Assembly: GCA_003508835.1 (NCBI GenBank)
Contig: PUFA01000007.1
Span: 12,051,001 to 12,115,000 of the forward strand
Direction: 5' to 3'
DNA: 64,000 bases
Source of the DNA: Eonycteris spelaea
Lineage: Eukaryota; Chordata; Mammalia; Chiroptera; Pteropodidae
Below, piece by piece: positions 24,770 to 36,779 of this stretch. The translations under genes and the position numbers were made by a program. The stretch's first letter is position 1. Each line of letters starts with the position of its first letter. Under the pieces are notes generated by a model that saw nothing but the letters and a program-made list of their open reading frames with translations, was not told where the DNA came from and ran no database searches.

Positions 24770-27700
24770 CCTAGGGTAATGTCAGCAGAAGAAGAGATCA
24801 TTTCTAGCTGGGGTAAAAAGAAAAAAAAGTGTCATGGAGGAGGGGACCTCTTCCCAGGCTCAAAAAAAAAAGTGGGACTGGAAGAAGGCAGGTGAGAGGA
24901 GGCAAGGTATGTTGTAAGGAATACTGTCTACGAGGGAATCGTAGGTAAACTAACTTAGCTGGAAAAGAGGGAGAATCTATGTGACTAAGAGAGAAAGCTA
25001 GAGCGTACATGCAAATTTAGGGCAGTTTCTGTTCTGATTTTATGCTCCGAGATTCTTAAATACTGTTAGTTTTTTTTTTTAACCACACAAATCAAAGCAG
25101 CATAAACTTTTATGTTCGCAAAGATCATCTTTTGAATACTGGCTCGTGGTATGTATATGGATAGGCGCATATTTCGCTTCCTCTCCCCCACATCATTTTT
25201 CACCACTCACATAGCAGAGATTCCTTGGAACTCAGTTTTATACCACATTAAATTTAAAAAATGGGTGCCTACATAAAAATACAACCTATCAAGGCACAGA
25301 AAATTCTGAACCACTGTATAATTAATAGAACATTGTAAGAATCACCATTAAGAAATATTATTCTGACCTAGTTCACCGTGTCATGCTGCAGATTGTCCTT
25401 TCTGTGAATCATGGAATGCTTTGTGAGAAAAGACTACAAAGCTGGGTCCCTCGACATTAGCCATCTCACCCCTCAAAGTTCAGCCAGGAGTGGGACAAAA
25501 CCCTCCTCACCATGTTGACATGTTTACTTCTGGCATAGGAAAATACTGCTGCTGTCCAATTTGGTTTTTCGGTCCATTCGCACTCCACTCCATTGCCTGG
25601 AGACGTATATTTTACTCTGTCCTTTGATGATTCATAAATAAATTAGCACGATTCACTAAGGTCTGCCAACATATATGTGTTACTGGAGAAATCTGAGATT
25701 TTGAAAAATGATTGTAATTTATTGTATCCCAATACTTTCTTCTTAAGGACCCAATAAATAGCATCAGCTAGTTTATATACCTGACATATTTATTGCAGCA
25801 TTCCCGCTGAGCACTTCCCATTGTCATGTGTTCTCACACATTGTTTTCACAAATTGTGTTCTGAAAGAAGTGGAGGGAAATACAGGCCAGAGAAACAAGA
25901 TGTTATCTTTTGGAAAGGATGAGGCCACTCTAATGGGAGAGGATAATCCATTCAGAGGTTTGGAAACCCAGTGTCCTCCTATGGGTGTGATAAATCCACA
26001 GGATCTGAATCCAGGATTTTGCACTGGAACTTTGGAATCAGCAGGAACAATTTGTTTGTGTTCCAAATAATCACAGTGTATCATTATTATTATTGGATAA
26101 GCATGAACATCTGTTAGGTCAATTTTGCCCTCTTTACTTAAGGCAACTGGATTCACCAAGCATAGTTCTAGTTATGTCTATCACAAATGGATGTAAGATG
26201 GGTGGATAGTGCCAAAGCTGCTCCTTGATCATTTCCGTGTTTGAAAACCTGATTTTAAAAAAAAGAAACAAACATCCACCTACTCATCTCAGATGGGTCA
26301 CATGCATAGCGAGCCCCAAAGAGATGGCAGTTCCTTTCTGAATTCTATCAACAGAACCATTTCAAAAGATGAGAATATTTGGACAGCTGGCTTTCTTCAT
26401 TTTTAAAGAAATGTTAAACGTGTGTTAAGTAGTCATTTGGGGCAAGAGGAATCTAAATATTACTTACCAAAAGTTCTTCATCATCTTTTTCTAACTCAGT
26501 ATGGTTAGAAAAAGATACCACTTCCCAGGTATCACTCAGTTTTCTTGGAATACATAAAATATTTTATTCTCCAGGTCAAATGAGGAGTTTGCAGCAGGTT
26601 ACAACTGCATCTAGTCCTACCCCTCATTTTTCAGATAAGACAGTAGATAAGTTGCCCACGATTACACACCTAGTTAGTGCAGAGTTTTCCCTAAGGCCAG
26701 GCCTGGGGCAGGAGAGACCCATCTTTCTCTAATAGCATTCATTTATTTGCATTCACCCAGTACCTTCTACAGACCTAATAACCAAATTGGACCTAACAGT
26801 CCTTGCTTTCAACTTGCTCACAGTCTGGCTATGCTCTAGGACTTGGTCACGGTCAAAGCAGGATGTGGAAGTTCTGCTATAAAAAGTATCCTTGTAACAA
26901 CCCTCACTTACACCAAGTCCAAGAATTCTCTTTAGTTCGTCTTAGTGGTAATCAGAGAAACTGAAGGCATTAAGTTTTACAGAGACTGACTCTGGTGAGT
27001 CTACAAATAATTAGCTAATCACAATATTGTTAAGATTAGAAAAGCATCATTGTATGTTACAGAGACCCCAACATGTAAAGATACAGAGCATGTTGACAGC
27101 ATCTTTTTGCTGGAATTAGTCCATGCTGCTTCAGTAGAGGTTTAACAACAAGGAGACCCCAAGGGGAGCTCTTCTGGTTTGGAACTGAACTGAAGCCACT
27201 GGCTGATCAAACCCAAAGCACAAAAGGCTTTTTAGAGCTGCATTTAGTAGCATAATCAAAGGAAGATAACCAGAAAGCCACAAGGAAACCATTAATCCTC
27301 TCCACCCTGTATTTTGTTGTCTATTTGATGCTGATGAAATCCTGACATTAGGACAAGGTTGGGGGTGGGTATGATGGTGGTGGCGGTGGGGTTGAGTGTT
27401 ACACAATGTGCAAATATCACAGACATCCACCAAACAAGTTCCAAGACGTAAAACAAAGTAAAACAAAAACGATTTTCTCCCAGTTGGACTCCCAAAGGAC
27501 CTGAAAAGCATTTCAAATGTGTCCAGTAAGACATTAAATATAATTATCCTGGAGAGTAATCACTCCCTTGGTTGTTTTAATGTATTTGTCTACAAACAAG
27601 AGAAGTTCTCTAAACTGCTGGGTTGGCTAATCTTGAAAGGTCCCCAGAACAAAAGTACTTTGGGTGACCCGGATACCTGGCAGCAGTAACCAAGGATGTG

Positions 27701-28000
27701 GATGAGGCTGAGAAACATAAAAACAGACGATGCACTTTTTGATGTCAGACCTAAAATATTGTAAATTTAAAAAAAACAGAATGATGAAGCTTAGAAACAA
27801 AGAAATAATCCCATCAGGAAAATTAGCAAGCTTTGTTTAGAGAATGTTCAATAAGATTTTTTTAAAGCATACTATAAAATCACTCTTATGTCCCCAGATG
27901 GCCCTGTGGGGTGACTTTTTTTATGTAATTAGAATTAGCTTTCCTCCTTTCCTCCTCCTCCTCCTTTTCATAATAATAGTTATTATTATTATTAGTCATC
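24770..28000. other. Unique intergenic DNA with a weak MIR remnant
   Basis: Mostly unique. A reversed MIR remnant is suggested at 26600-26690 (CATTTTTCAGATAAGAC, TTGCCCACGATTACACACC). 25550-25860 is repeat-free AT-rich sequence of the kind often conserved (GATTCATAAATAAATTAGC). No gene seen. Confidence 0.45.
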
Positions 28001-28130
28001 GTTACTGACTACCTAGCCTCTCTCATACATTCTCTCTACTTCTCATAACAACCATTTTAATTAGAGGTTATTATCTCTGTTTCTGAGTTGAGGGAATAGA
28101 TGGTGGGGGTTTGGACTGCCCACTGTTAGC
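28000..28130 (-). mobile_element. Possible MIR remnant, reversed
   Basis: CTTCTCATAACAACCATTTTAATTAGAGGTTATTATC resembles the MIR reverse core; weak. Confidence 0.35.
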
Positions 28131-28516
28131 ATCTAGAATGTGGTGTAGCTAGAGCAGAGCAGCAGATATCGGTTTCTATGGTAGAGCATCAGAATTCTGA
28201 AAGGAAATGAAGCGAATAAACATTGGGGATCCACTTAGCATAGCTTATTCTCAAAATCAAACTTATGTCTGGTCCAATCATGACAAGACCCACAGACCCA
28301 AATAAAATTAATTTGCTTTTGTCATAGAATCTGTTTCCACCCACTTCCTGTTTGTATCAAATTCTGGCATACCCTACTTCATACAATGGCTATGTCCCTG
28401 AAATTAATTTTTTGTTAAATACAGTGAATAATAGTGACAATGCACTGTGGGGGAGTTACAGAAGGAATTTGCTATTCCAAGGAATCCCAAAGTTTTTTTT
28501 TCTCTTCAGATTCATT

Positions 28517-28536
28517 CCTCTCTCTCTCTCTCTCCA
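28517..28536. repeat. (CT)n simple repeat
   Basis: Nine CT dinucleotides. Confidence 0.85.
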
Positions 28537-29534
28537 AACTCGAGTTTTCATATGCCAGGATTGAATAGAGAGCAGAGGTGGTCCGTTCAAGCACACCAAT
28601 ACTGTGTGTGTGTGAGCGAAGCAGGAGGCAGCGCTACTGAAGGCTCCACTCAGGTTTTTAATGAAGTGGCCCTCAAAAAAATCTCAGAGAGAGGTCTTTT
28701 CTGAGGATGAAGAAAATGCACTTTTATAAACCCAGAAGCTCATTATACATGGAAAGATGCTTGCAAGTGTTGGCACATGTGTGTTTGCATACACACGCAC
28801 ACACACATTCACATGCATGTTTCTGACATTTACGAAGCTGGCCCTTCTCACTTTTACCTTTTCCCACAAAAGCAATTTGTTTTTACCTCCTCTCCCGTCC
28901 ACACCCCGCCCCCATCGCAACAATCCTGAAGTCTTGAGCTAGAGGAATATTGCTAATAAAAAAGAAAGCTGGCTTTGCAGGGACAAATGGGCCATTCCAG
29001 TTGCACTAAAAGAACTCCATCAAGGTGGACTTCCTGGAGCTTCTCATTTGTTGGTAGGAGAGAGGGGTTAAGTATCCCAGGCAGGGAGTCATGTGCTCAA
29101 AAGCTGAAACAGCTCTGCCTGGCGGAGTTCCTTAGAAAGTTAGGCACAGATCCTCAGTCAGGTTTGGGATCACAACTTTTCTCAGAAATGCATTTTAGTT
29201 CCAGTTTCCCCTTCATCTCTGGCAGAGTACGTGATCCTGAACTAAGGATTATGGGTAGAACTTGGAGGCAGCTGCCAGAAGATGCCCCATCTAGCCTATC
29301 AGAGCCCAACCCCAAAAGCAAGAGCAGCCCTCCTCCCAAGTCGCTTCAGGGGCTGGGCGCAAAGCTTCCCCACTTGATTCAGTTTGCTTTTGCATCCCTT
29401 CAGGATTCACAAGTGAGGCCATGAGGTTTATGAGGGTGGCATCTGGGCCATTTGGGTCATTTGGTCCCTTTGAAGAACAGGGATCTCTTGGTAGGCTGGC
29501 TATGGTACAAGGCTAAAAATAATAAATAATAATA

Positions 29535-29765
29535 ACCACCTCTTATTGAGTGCTTGTTAAATGATTGGCACTGCAATAGATATTTTCTTGGATTATTTCA
29601 TTTGATTCTCATAGAAACTCTGAGAGAGAAGTCATATAAACATTCTCATTTATATATGAGGCACAGAGAGCTGGTCATTTGTACAAAGTTTCACAGCTAA
29701 AAAATGGCAGCGCTGAAATGCATACTCAGGTTGATGTGATTCTAAAGCCTTTTGTTATCTACTGC
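29535..29765 (-). mobile_element. MIR SINE, reversed
   Basis: CTTATTGAGTGCTTGTTAAATGATTGGCAC, TTGATTCTCATAGAAACTCTG and TATGAGGCACAGAGAGCTGG with TTTCACAGCTAAAAAATGGCAG follow the MIR reverse complement. Confidence 0.8.
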
Positions 29766-29809
29766 CTTCAAAGAGTCGTGACATTGTCTACTGATCATCT
29801 AGGCATCTG

Positions 29810-30270
29810 TGTTGGTCAGGGTCCTGCAGGAAACAGATGACACTCAGATGGGGTAATCAAGGAATATTTAATGAAGGGTCTATTTTAAAAGGTGTGGGCC
29901 GGGTTAAGAGAAACCAACTAAGGGTGGTGAAGCCCCCTTATCCTTACCACTGCAGGGAGCCTGTTACCAGCCTGGAGGCTGAGAGAGGGGGAAGAGGGAA
30001 GGAGTGGTTCCCTAAACCCCGACAAAGGAGCTGAAGTTGCAGAGAGTGAGGAGGCCCACCTCATGGTAATGTTGTCTGTAAGGAAGACAACCTGAACTGA
30101 CTTGGCCAGGAAGGAGCCAGGGAACAAATAGCCTGACCTCATTCTCCTTTTTCCCTCCAACCTCTGCCAGTATTCTCCATTGGTCAAATCCTACAAAAAG
30201 TGGAAGAGAAGGGAGCCCATTGATGCAATCCATGCAGGTCAGCCTCCTGGGGCACAAAGGAGAGTGAAGG
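29810..30270. mobile_element. Ancient LTR-like interspersed repeat
   Basis: TTGGTCAGGGTCCTGCAGGAAACAGATG, AGGTGTGGGCCGGGTTAAGAG and the block ending GATGCAATCCATGCAGGTCAGCCTCCTGGGGCACA are familiar from a common mammalian repeat. I believe it is LTR-derived but cannot name the family with certainty. Confidence 0.5.
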
Positions 30271-30274
30271 AAGG

Positions 30275-32170
30275 TAGAGATGGACTTGGAAGGGGCTTGT
30301 ATGTCTAAAGATGACTTTATTCTAACCTTTTCTTGGCTGATATTTGGCTGGCTCTTTCATCATAGATTGGAAATTAATTTCCCTTGGAATGTTGAAGACA
30401 TTGTTTTTTGCTTTTTAGCTTCCAGCATTGCTTTTGAGAAATCCAAAGCCATTCTGATTCTTGAACCCATATATATAAAATTAGCTCTTTCTCTCTGGAA
30501 GTTGATAGGACCTTCTCCTCAGGAGTCTCCTAAATGGCCCCGTTCAATTACCAATAATTCTTGTTAAAAAGAATCAAACTATTAAATAAATTGTCCCAAT
30601 GACTATTTTAGAATGACAATTAATAGAGACAGGAAAAGGAATTATCCACTTTTGGAGAAATCACTTTTTTTCTTAAGTGGCATTTAGAGCCCAATCTAAC
30701 ATAAAATTGAATTTTAAGTTCTGTTTTAAAATATGCCTTTTTGGCAAATCACATTGGAGATGGGGAGAAACAATTCATGATAGTGGGAACATCCAAAATT
30801 ATAGCATTTCTACTCAGCATCTAAAAATGGCTTAGTTATACTATCCTCACATAAAAATTGCTGTTGAATATGATAGACCTAATTTAGCAATAAATAGTGT
30901 GTGTATTTTCAATGATGGTTTGGGACCACAGACTCGTCAGAAAAGAGACTCTTCTCTGAGAAAAAAAACCGATATGTTTTATTCTTAAAGAGCTTATTAT
31001 TTTACATGAAGATATTACAGATGGAGAAGAAATTACCCTGTTGGAGAAACCACCATCCAATAATTTGTGTCCCTGGCACAGAACAGTTGGTGACAGAAAT
31101 TCATTTGTGGTTGTTGTCGCCTAATGGAGCCAAAGCTGGTTGGCATGAGATGATTTCCACGGTCTCTTGAACACCAAAGATGAGACTGGCTCTTGGCCAC
31201 AAACCAGACCACACAGTCACTAAGATCTGTTTCCATCAACCTAAGGCTGCTCTGACTTGTGATTTTTTAACAATAGAAATGAAACCACCACAGGGAGGAA
31301 AGAGAACAATGGTGTTGTGAGGAATAGAGTCAAGATAGAGCTTGACTGACAATTCAGGTCAGAAAGAAAATGACGGCACAGGAAGAGTGGTGCTGGGCTG
31401 CCTCCTGGCCAAGAAGCAAACGCTCTGGGGGAGGTTTCCACTAACAGGAGGAACTGGCTTACGGATGGCTATTTGGATTTCACAATTTTGTTGCATGTTT
31501 TCTGGCAAAGGGGCACGTTTTCTAAGACTTCGAATATAATTAAGGTAAAAAATACACGATCGACACATACAGCTTGAGACCTAAAGAAGAAGAAGTGGAG
31601 AGAGCCAGTGCGACTCACTGAAAAATGTTGTTACCCTGTTTCCGTGGAGATCAGCTAGGATGGTTCAGATAGAGATCTGGCCTGTGGAAGTGGTTACGCT
31701 AAAGAAACCTCTGGTTGCCCTTTCTAGACTTGTAATCCTCTAAAAATGAAAATTAGGAAGCATTCATTCATGCCCTTGGAAAATTTGTTTATAAGAGAAT
31801 GTTATAATGTATCGGTCATACGAGCTGGGAAGAGGATTTATGTGAAAGTTCACGTGAGAAATGCAGCTATTAGCACACATGCCATTCCCCACCTTGACCC
31901 CAGCAGGAATGTGTAAAGTGTAACCTATGGAATGTAAGCGCCTGTTGAGATGTTGCATAAATCTGCACGGCAATGAGCATTCCAAGGCCTTGTGTGAGAA
32001 TAGGCCCCGGAAAGGGAGAGATGGTGAATGTCACATCTAACGCTAGGCTATTGAGCAAGCCAGAATATGACAATCAAAAATTTCCAAATGATGTTCTTTA
32101 ATAATATTGATGGTTTTCTGACAAGATGACACCTATTCATGGGACCCAGACTAACCAGCAATAGGTAGTG
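30275..32170. other. Unique intergenic DNA
   Basis: No gene or repeat family recognised. AT-rich at 30570-30930; no coding features. Confidence 0.5.
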
Positions 32171-32174
32171 TGTT

Positions 32175-32960
32175 CATCTATCCACCCATTCAAGAAGTAT
32201 CTGTCAAAGGCCTAAACATGGCAGGCAGTGTGCTAGGCACTGCAGGTACAGTGGAGAACAAGAGAGACTGCCTTACTGCCATAGAACCTACTCTATGTAG
32301 GAAAACAGATATTCAACAAATAATAACAAAAATAACTTTACAATTTGGATAAATGCTGTAAAGGAAAATAATGACTTATGCTAATAGTACACGCATTCTT
32401 CCAAACATTCTACATAGATTATCTCATTTAATATTCATAACAGTTCCCTGCAGTAGATGCTATTATTAGCCCCACTGTAAAGATGAAGAAATAGAGGTCT
32501 ACATGTCTTGCCCAAGGTCACACAGTTAATGAGTAGTGGGCCTAGAATACAGCATCAAGCAGTGTGAGTCCAGGCCCGAGTTCCTGACACTGCTGTTTTT
32601 ATGACCTTAGTGGGGAAGGGGAGCTGATTTAGAGTAGCAAGTTAAAAAACTTCTTTCAGTAAATGATTTTAGGTTGAGCCCAAGGATAAGTAGAAATTAA
32701 CTGGGCAAAAGAAGGTAACAGGAGTATCCCATAATTAGGGAAATAACATGTCAAAAGGCCCTAAGGCAGAAGGAGTTGGCCCTTGGAGGCCAATGTGACC
32801 TGAGTGTGGGGGGTGAGAGGCAAGGCTGGAGAGATAAGCAGGGGTCAGAGTAGGGGACCCTTGTAAATCCTGCTAAGAATCTTGAACTAAATCCTGAGCA
32901 GAATGGGAGCTCCTGAGAGTCCTGACTTTATCTGGCATTCAGAGCGCTGTTGCTCCAGGC
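32175..32960 (-). mobile_element. L2 LINE, reversed, with a nested MIR
   Basis: GTGTGCTAGGCACTGCAGGTACAGTGGAGAACAAGA and later AGGCCCTAAGGCAGAAGGAGTTGGC and AATCTTGAACTAAATCCTGAGCAGAATGGGA fit L2 in reverse. Between about 32395 and 32600 a separate reversed MIR interrupts it. Confidence 0.7.
32395..32600 (-). mobile_element. MIR SINE nested in L2
   Basis: AGATTATCTCATTTAATATTCATAACAG, ATTATTAGCCCCACTGTAAAG and GCCCAAGGTCACACAGTTAATGAGTAGTGG are the reversed MIR core. Sequence on both sides belongs to the same L2. Confidence 0.85.
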
Positions 32961-33149
32961 ACAAATGCTCCATGCGGAAGAGGAGAGGTATTCTCTTCAT
33001 GGAAGACTAAAGCTGTTGCTGGGCTAGCAACTCGCCCCTCCCTCCCACCAACTTCTATAGGAGTAAATGTCTTCTACATACCTCCTCCTTCTCAGATCTC
33101 TGGCCTCTGTGGCAGGTGGTGACAGACAGTGATGTCAGAAAGAGACCAG

Positions 33150-33516
33150 TGCTATGGGTTAAATGTTTGTGTCCCCCCAAAATTCATATGTTGAAATCCC
33201 GATCCCCAGTGGGATGGTATTAGAAAGGGGGGTCTCTGGGATTGTAATTAGGTGATGCGGGCAGAGGTCTCACGGATGGGATTAGTGCCCTTAGAAGAGA
33301 CCAGAGAGGTAGGAGCTTGCTCTCTTGTCGCTATGTGAGGACACAGTGAGAAGCTGGCAGTCTGCAGCCTGGAGGAGGGCTCTCACCAGCACCGGACAGT
33401 GCTGGCACCCTCATCTCAGACCTCCAGTCTCCAGAACGGTGAGAAATAAATTTCCGTTGTTTTTAAGTTACCTGGTCTATGGTGATTTGTCGTAGCAGAC
33501 CAAACCGATTAAGACA
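33150..33516 (+). mobile_element. MaLR-type solo LTR
   Basis: Begins TGCTATGGGTTAAATG and ends GATTAAGACA, the TG...CA ends seen in MST/MLT-type LTRs. Internal CCCCCCAAAATTCATATGTTGAAATCC, GATGGGATTAGTGCCC and CTCCAGAACGGTGAGAAATAAA (polyadenylation signal) fit. No clear flanking duplication remains. Subfamily not determined. Confidence 0.7.
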
Positions 33517-33869
33517 ACGGGCAAATCCAAAAATTCATTCAGCACTGAGGTCTGCTTAATGTTAACCTCAGTTATCACAATCATTCTGGCATTGCCTAAA
33601 CCACGGGACCCCATTAAGATTGAAAAACCAATTCCCCCAACATTTCCATGTGAAAATGGCAGCATTCCTTATGCTCCTAAAATAGAGACCGTATTATTCT
33701 GTGTAATTTCAAAATTGATTCTTTCATTTACTCGTTCACCAAATATTTGCATACTTATTGTGTGGCAGACATGAAACTTACAAAAACATATAAATCTGAA
33801 GTCCCAGTGCTCTGAGGGCTAGAATCTGGTTCCAGGGGAGCACTCTCACCCCACAATGTCGTCATTCTC

Positions 33870-34365
33870 TGCTCTGGCAGAACAAAGATGTCCACATCCT
33901 AATTCCTGAAACCTGTCAATCTGTTACTTTACATAGGAAAAGAGACTTTGTGATTAAATTAAGGATCCTGGGATGGGGAGATCATCCTGGATTATTGAGT
34001 GGGCTCAATGTAATCACAAGAGTTCTTTTAAAAGTGAAAGAGGCTAAAAAAAAAATAAAAGTGAAAGAGGGAAGCAGGAATGTCAAGGTCAGAGAAAGAG
34101 ATGTAACCACAGAAGCGGAGTGAGAGCAATGCCAATTACTGAGCTGAAATGCAGGCAGCCTCTGAAAGGTGGAAAAGGCAAGGAACGGATTCCCCACTGG
34201 AGCCTCCAGAAAGCAATGCAGCCCTGCCAGCACGTTGATTTTAGCTTAATGAGACCCGTTTGGGACTGTCGATCTCCATAACCTTGTAGCCATCTTACAA
34301 TAATAAATTTGTGTTATTTTAAGCCACTAAATTTGTGATGATTTGTGACACCGGTAATGGAAAAC
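33870..34365 (+). mobile_element. MLT1-type LTR (ERVL-MaLR)
   Basis: GGAAAAGAGACTTTGTGATTAAATTAAGGATC, TGGATTATTGAGTGGGCTCAATGTAATCAC, GAGCCTCCAGAAAGCAATGCAGCCCTGCCAGCAC and AATAAATTTGTGTTATTTTAAGCCACTAA are typical in this order. It is interrupted by the poly(A) stub at 34044-34056. Confidence 0.75.
34030..34070 (+). repeat. Poly(A)-only insertion with 14-bp duplication inside an LTR
   Basis: AAAAGTGAAAGAGG at 34030-34043 is repeated exactly at 34057-34070, with only CT, A10 and T between. This resembles an aborted retrotransposition that left just a poly(A) stub; a replication-slippage duplication is the alternative. Confidence 0.5.
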
Positions 34366-34515
34366 AAATACACTCCCCACTCCAGCCAGGACCTGGCCCA
34401 GGACAGACACCTTTAATCCCTCTCAGTTTCCCACTGAGCCCAGATGCAGCCTCACGATCTTTCTCAGCAAGGAGTCCAAGTAGCTACTCTCAGTTAATCA
34501 GTGAGATGCAGCTCA

Positions 34516-34555
34516 CTTTGAGGTCTGTACAACATCCTTTGAGGTCTGTACAACA
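34516..34555. repeat. 19-bp direct duplication next to the SINE
   Basis: CTTTGAGGTCTGTACAACA occurs at 34516-34534 and again, identical, at 34537-34555, giving a 21-bp period. It lies 20 bp upstream of the SINE. Either a local tandem duplication or a footprint of an earlier insertion/excision event. Confidence 0.9.
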
Positions 34556-34574
34556 ATTTACATTTCTTGGACAT

Positions 34575-34808
34575 GGTTCCATAGTGTAGCAGTTAGCACG
34601 TCTGCTTTACACACAGAAGATTCTGGGTTCATGCCCCAGTGGATCTACAGTCCATGGTCTGTGGCCATGCCACCCTGAACAAGCCCAATGTCTGATCTCA
34701 GGAGCTAAGCAGGGTCGAGCCTGGTTAATACTTGGACAGGAGACCACCTAGGAAGACCAGATGCTGTAGGCATAAATAAGAATAAATAATAAATAGTAAA
34801 TAAAAAAA
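34575..34808 (+). mobile_element. Hybrid tRNA-Val / 5S rRNA SINE (MEG-TR-like)
   Basis: The first part, 34575-34648, resembles tRNA-Val(UAC): it starts GGTTCCATAGTGTAG, has the anticodon loop TTTACAC, and carries a degraded B box GGGTTCATGCCCC. The second part, 34657-34773, resembles 5S rRNA: GGCCATGCCACCCTGAAC, CTGATCTCAGGAGCTAAGC and CTGGTTAATACTTGG are near-exact 5S segments that include the internal control region. An A-rich tail (AATAAATAATAAATAG..., then A8) ends at 34808. A dimeric tRNA/5S SINE of this kind was described in fruit bats as MEG-TR, in the MEG-RS/RL/T2/TR set. Target duplications are not clear. Neither part should be a working RNA gene. Confidence 0.88.
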
Positions 34809-34904
34809 ATGTACACCTCTGGCATTATGACCCATTTTGGCATTGCCATATATAAATATTCATTACTTGCATATTTCTCAATGATTCCTTTAGGCTTATG
34901 TTCC

Positions 34905-35120
34905 TGAACGGGTTCTGTCACTTAACCGCCATGTGTCCTTGGGCAAACGCATACATCTATGTGCTTTAAAGTTTTTCATTTCTAAAATGAGAGTAATAAT
35001 ATCTACCTCTAGGGTTGCAAAGATTAAGTGATTTCGACATTAAAGCATTAAAGATAGTGCCTAGCAGGTCAGAAGTGCTCAACAGATTTTAACAATGGTG
35101 ATGATGATTGTTGTTATTAT
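34905..35120 (+). mobile_element. MIR SINE
   Basis: GTGTCCTTGGGCAAACGCATAC, TTTCTAAAATGAGAGTAATAATA and CTCTAGGGTTGCAAAGATTAAGTG fit MIR. Confidence 0.8.
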
Positions 35121-35124
35121 TCCT

Positions 35125-36775
35125 TACAGGGCTTAGTATGACGCTTAAAAGTCCTTTGGGGTCATTCTGTCCACAGTGCGGAACACACACCGGACAGGCA
35201 AAAGTGGGTGCAAGTTGACAGGCGCTAATTAGGGGAAGATTGAACTGAGATGGAAACGGTCCAAATGGAAAGAAGTGGGGGGACTTCGGCGATACTGCAG
35301 AGGCTAAGCCAACAAGGCCTGTTGATGAATTGCATATGGGGGTGAGGCTGTGCCAAGGATGACAGAGTCAGAAGCCTTACGATGACATGTCAATATAACA
35401 TGAAATAAATCCTTGTTTTGCTTTTCTGCTTCCCCCACCCCATCTTTTCCTACTGTGGTACCTCTTTCTTTTCTTCCCATAATAAAGAAACATCAGAAAA
35501 ATAAAAACCAGGAGCAAAAGGGGCCACCATATATAAGAGTCTGAATTATTTGGCAACCTGTAGCAAAAAACAGAAGACTTCTTCTACCTGAAATTTGGCT
35601 TTTTGGTTGCCAGTATGTGAAGAAGGCATTATAATTGGGCAGAAAGATGGGGTGTTGACAAAAAAAAAATAAACTGAATTTTAAAATCTGAATAAAATTG
35701 ATTAAAAAAATAAAAATGTAGCATAGGCAAATAGGTTGTATTTTTATTGCCTGTAATGAAGTTGGGCTGGGGTACAGGCAGCAGGCAGAGAAGAGAGGAA
35801 TCAGACCCACCGTGGCTGTGCGGGGTGTGGGCTGGGGCTGGGGACGGACTGATGGGCAGGAGAATGTTCTGGAGGTGGAGTCCGGAGAGATGGTTTCCAG
35901 CCCCCCAGCTTTGCCACCAACGAGCATTTGAGCATGGAGCAGACCATGCAAGGATCCCACGCAAATGCAAGGATTCCACGCGATAGCGCTCGCTCGTGTT
36001 CATGGGCTCTGTAAGGTAGGGAGCTGTGAGGGAGGGGTGCAGTCCTCAGGGCAAGCCCATCTCCCTTGCAGGGGAAGTGCCTGTAGTATCCCACCTGCCC
36101 CATCAGCTTCAGGGAGGCTTTTAAAGGGAGCCACCTTCCCCAGAAAGGACCTTCATACCCTTCTGCTTCTGTCCTCCCAAAGTGAATGTTTCTGAGCTGG
36201 CCTGCCAGGAATTGCTGAACGGTGGAGTTCTTTTCTGCACGAAACAAAACACCTATTTTCTTTTCCTTCTGCCTGGGTCTATGACTTGGCTGCACTCAGC
36301 AGAAGGGAGGCAGGGAAGGCACACTTTGAAATTGTAACGAGCGTTTGAGCAGATTGAATTCAATTTTGGATACAAATGTCAAGGAATGACTCCCTTGGCT
36401 TCTGCTCCTTGTTTACTGAGGCGCGATGTGATGCTCCATTGAAAGGCAAGCTGATAATGATACAGTGCAGGGAGCAGGAAGCAGGGAGCGAGAGGCGGTG
36501 GCTGAGCAGGAGGAAGGAAGGATGACTTCTGCCAGGCTCCTCCGTGCACGTTGGAACCAGGGCAAGAATCAGAGAGCTGCTCAAATTCCACCTGGCCACA
36601 AACATGCCCTGTGGCCCCTTCCCACAGCTGATGCTTGATATTCCTGGTCCATAAAATTAAAAGACTGGAAGAGATGATCCCTATTTTTTTCTCTTTTATG
36701 ATGCTGGCACTTGGAACATCTATAGGTGCTAGGAAGGAACGTCAGCAAAGAGTATAGGTTAAAATTAGGCACAAC
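35125..36775. other. Unique intergenic DNA
   Basis: A-rich at 35650-35735, then GC-moderate. A 19-bp near-exact tandem duplication (ATGCAAGGATCCCACGCAA unit) lies at 35946-35983. Several ORFs of 100-165 codons on the minus strand overlap here in different frames and look like chance. No gene recognised. Confidence 0.5.
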
Positions 36776-36779
36776 CATT

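Noticed and set aside
34575..34648. Functional tRNA-Val gene
   Set aside because: The T-arm/B box is altered (TTCATGCC) and the acceptor stem no longer pairs properly; the attached 5S-like part and A-rich tail show it is the head of a SINE.
34657..34773. 5S rRNA gene
   Set aside because: It is diverged, fused behind a tRNA-like unit and followed by an A-rich tail; it is not in an rDNA context.
35493..36295. Overlapping minus-strand ORFs of 124-164 codons
   Set aside because: Three overlapping frames with no domain, signal or repeat-derived coding similarity; composition explains them.
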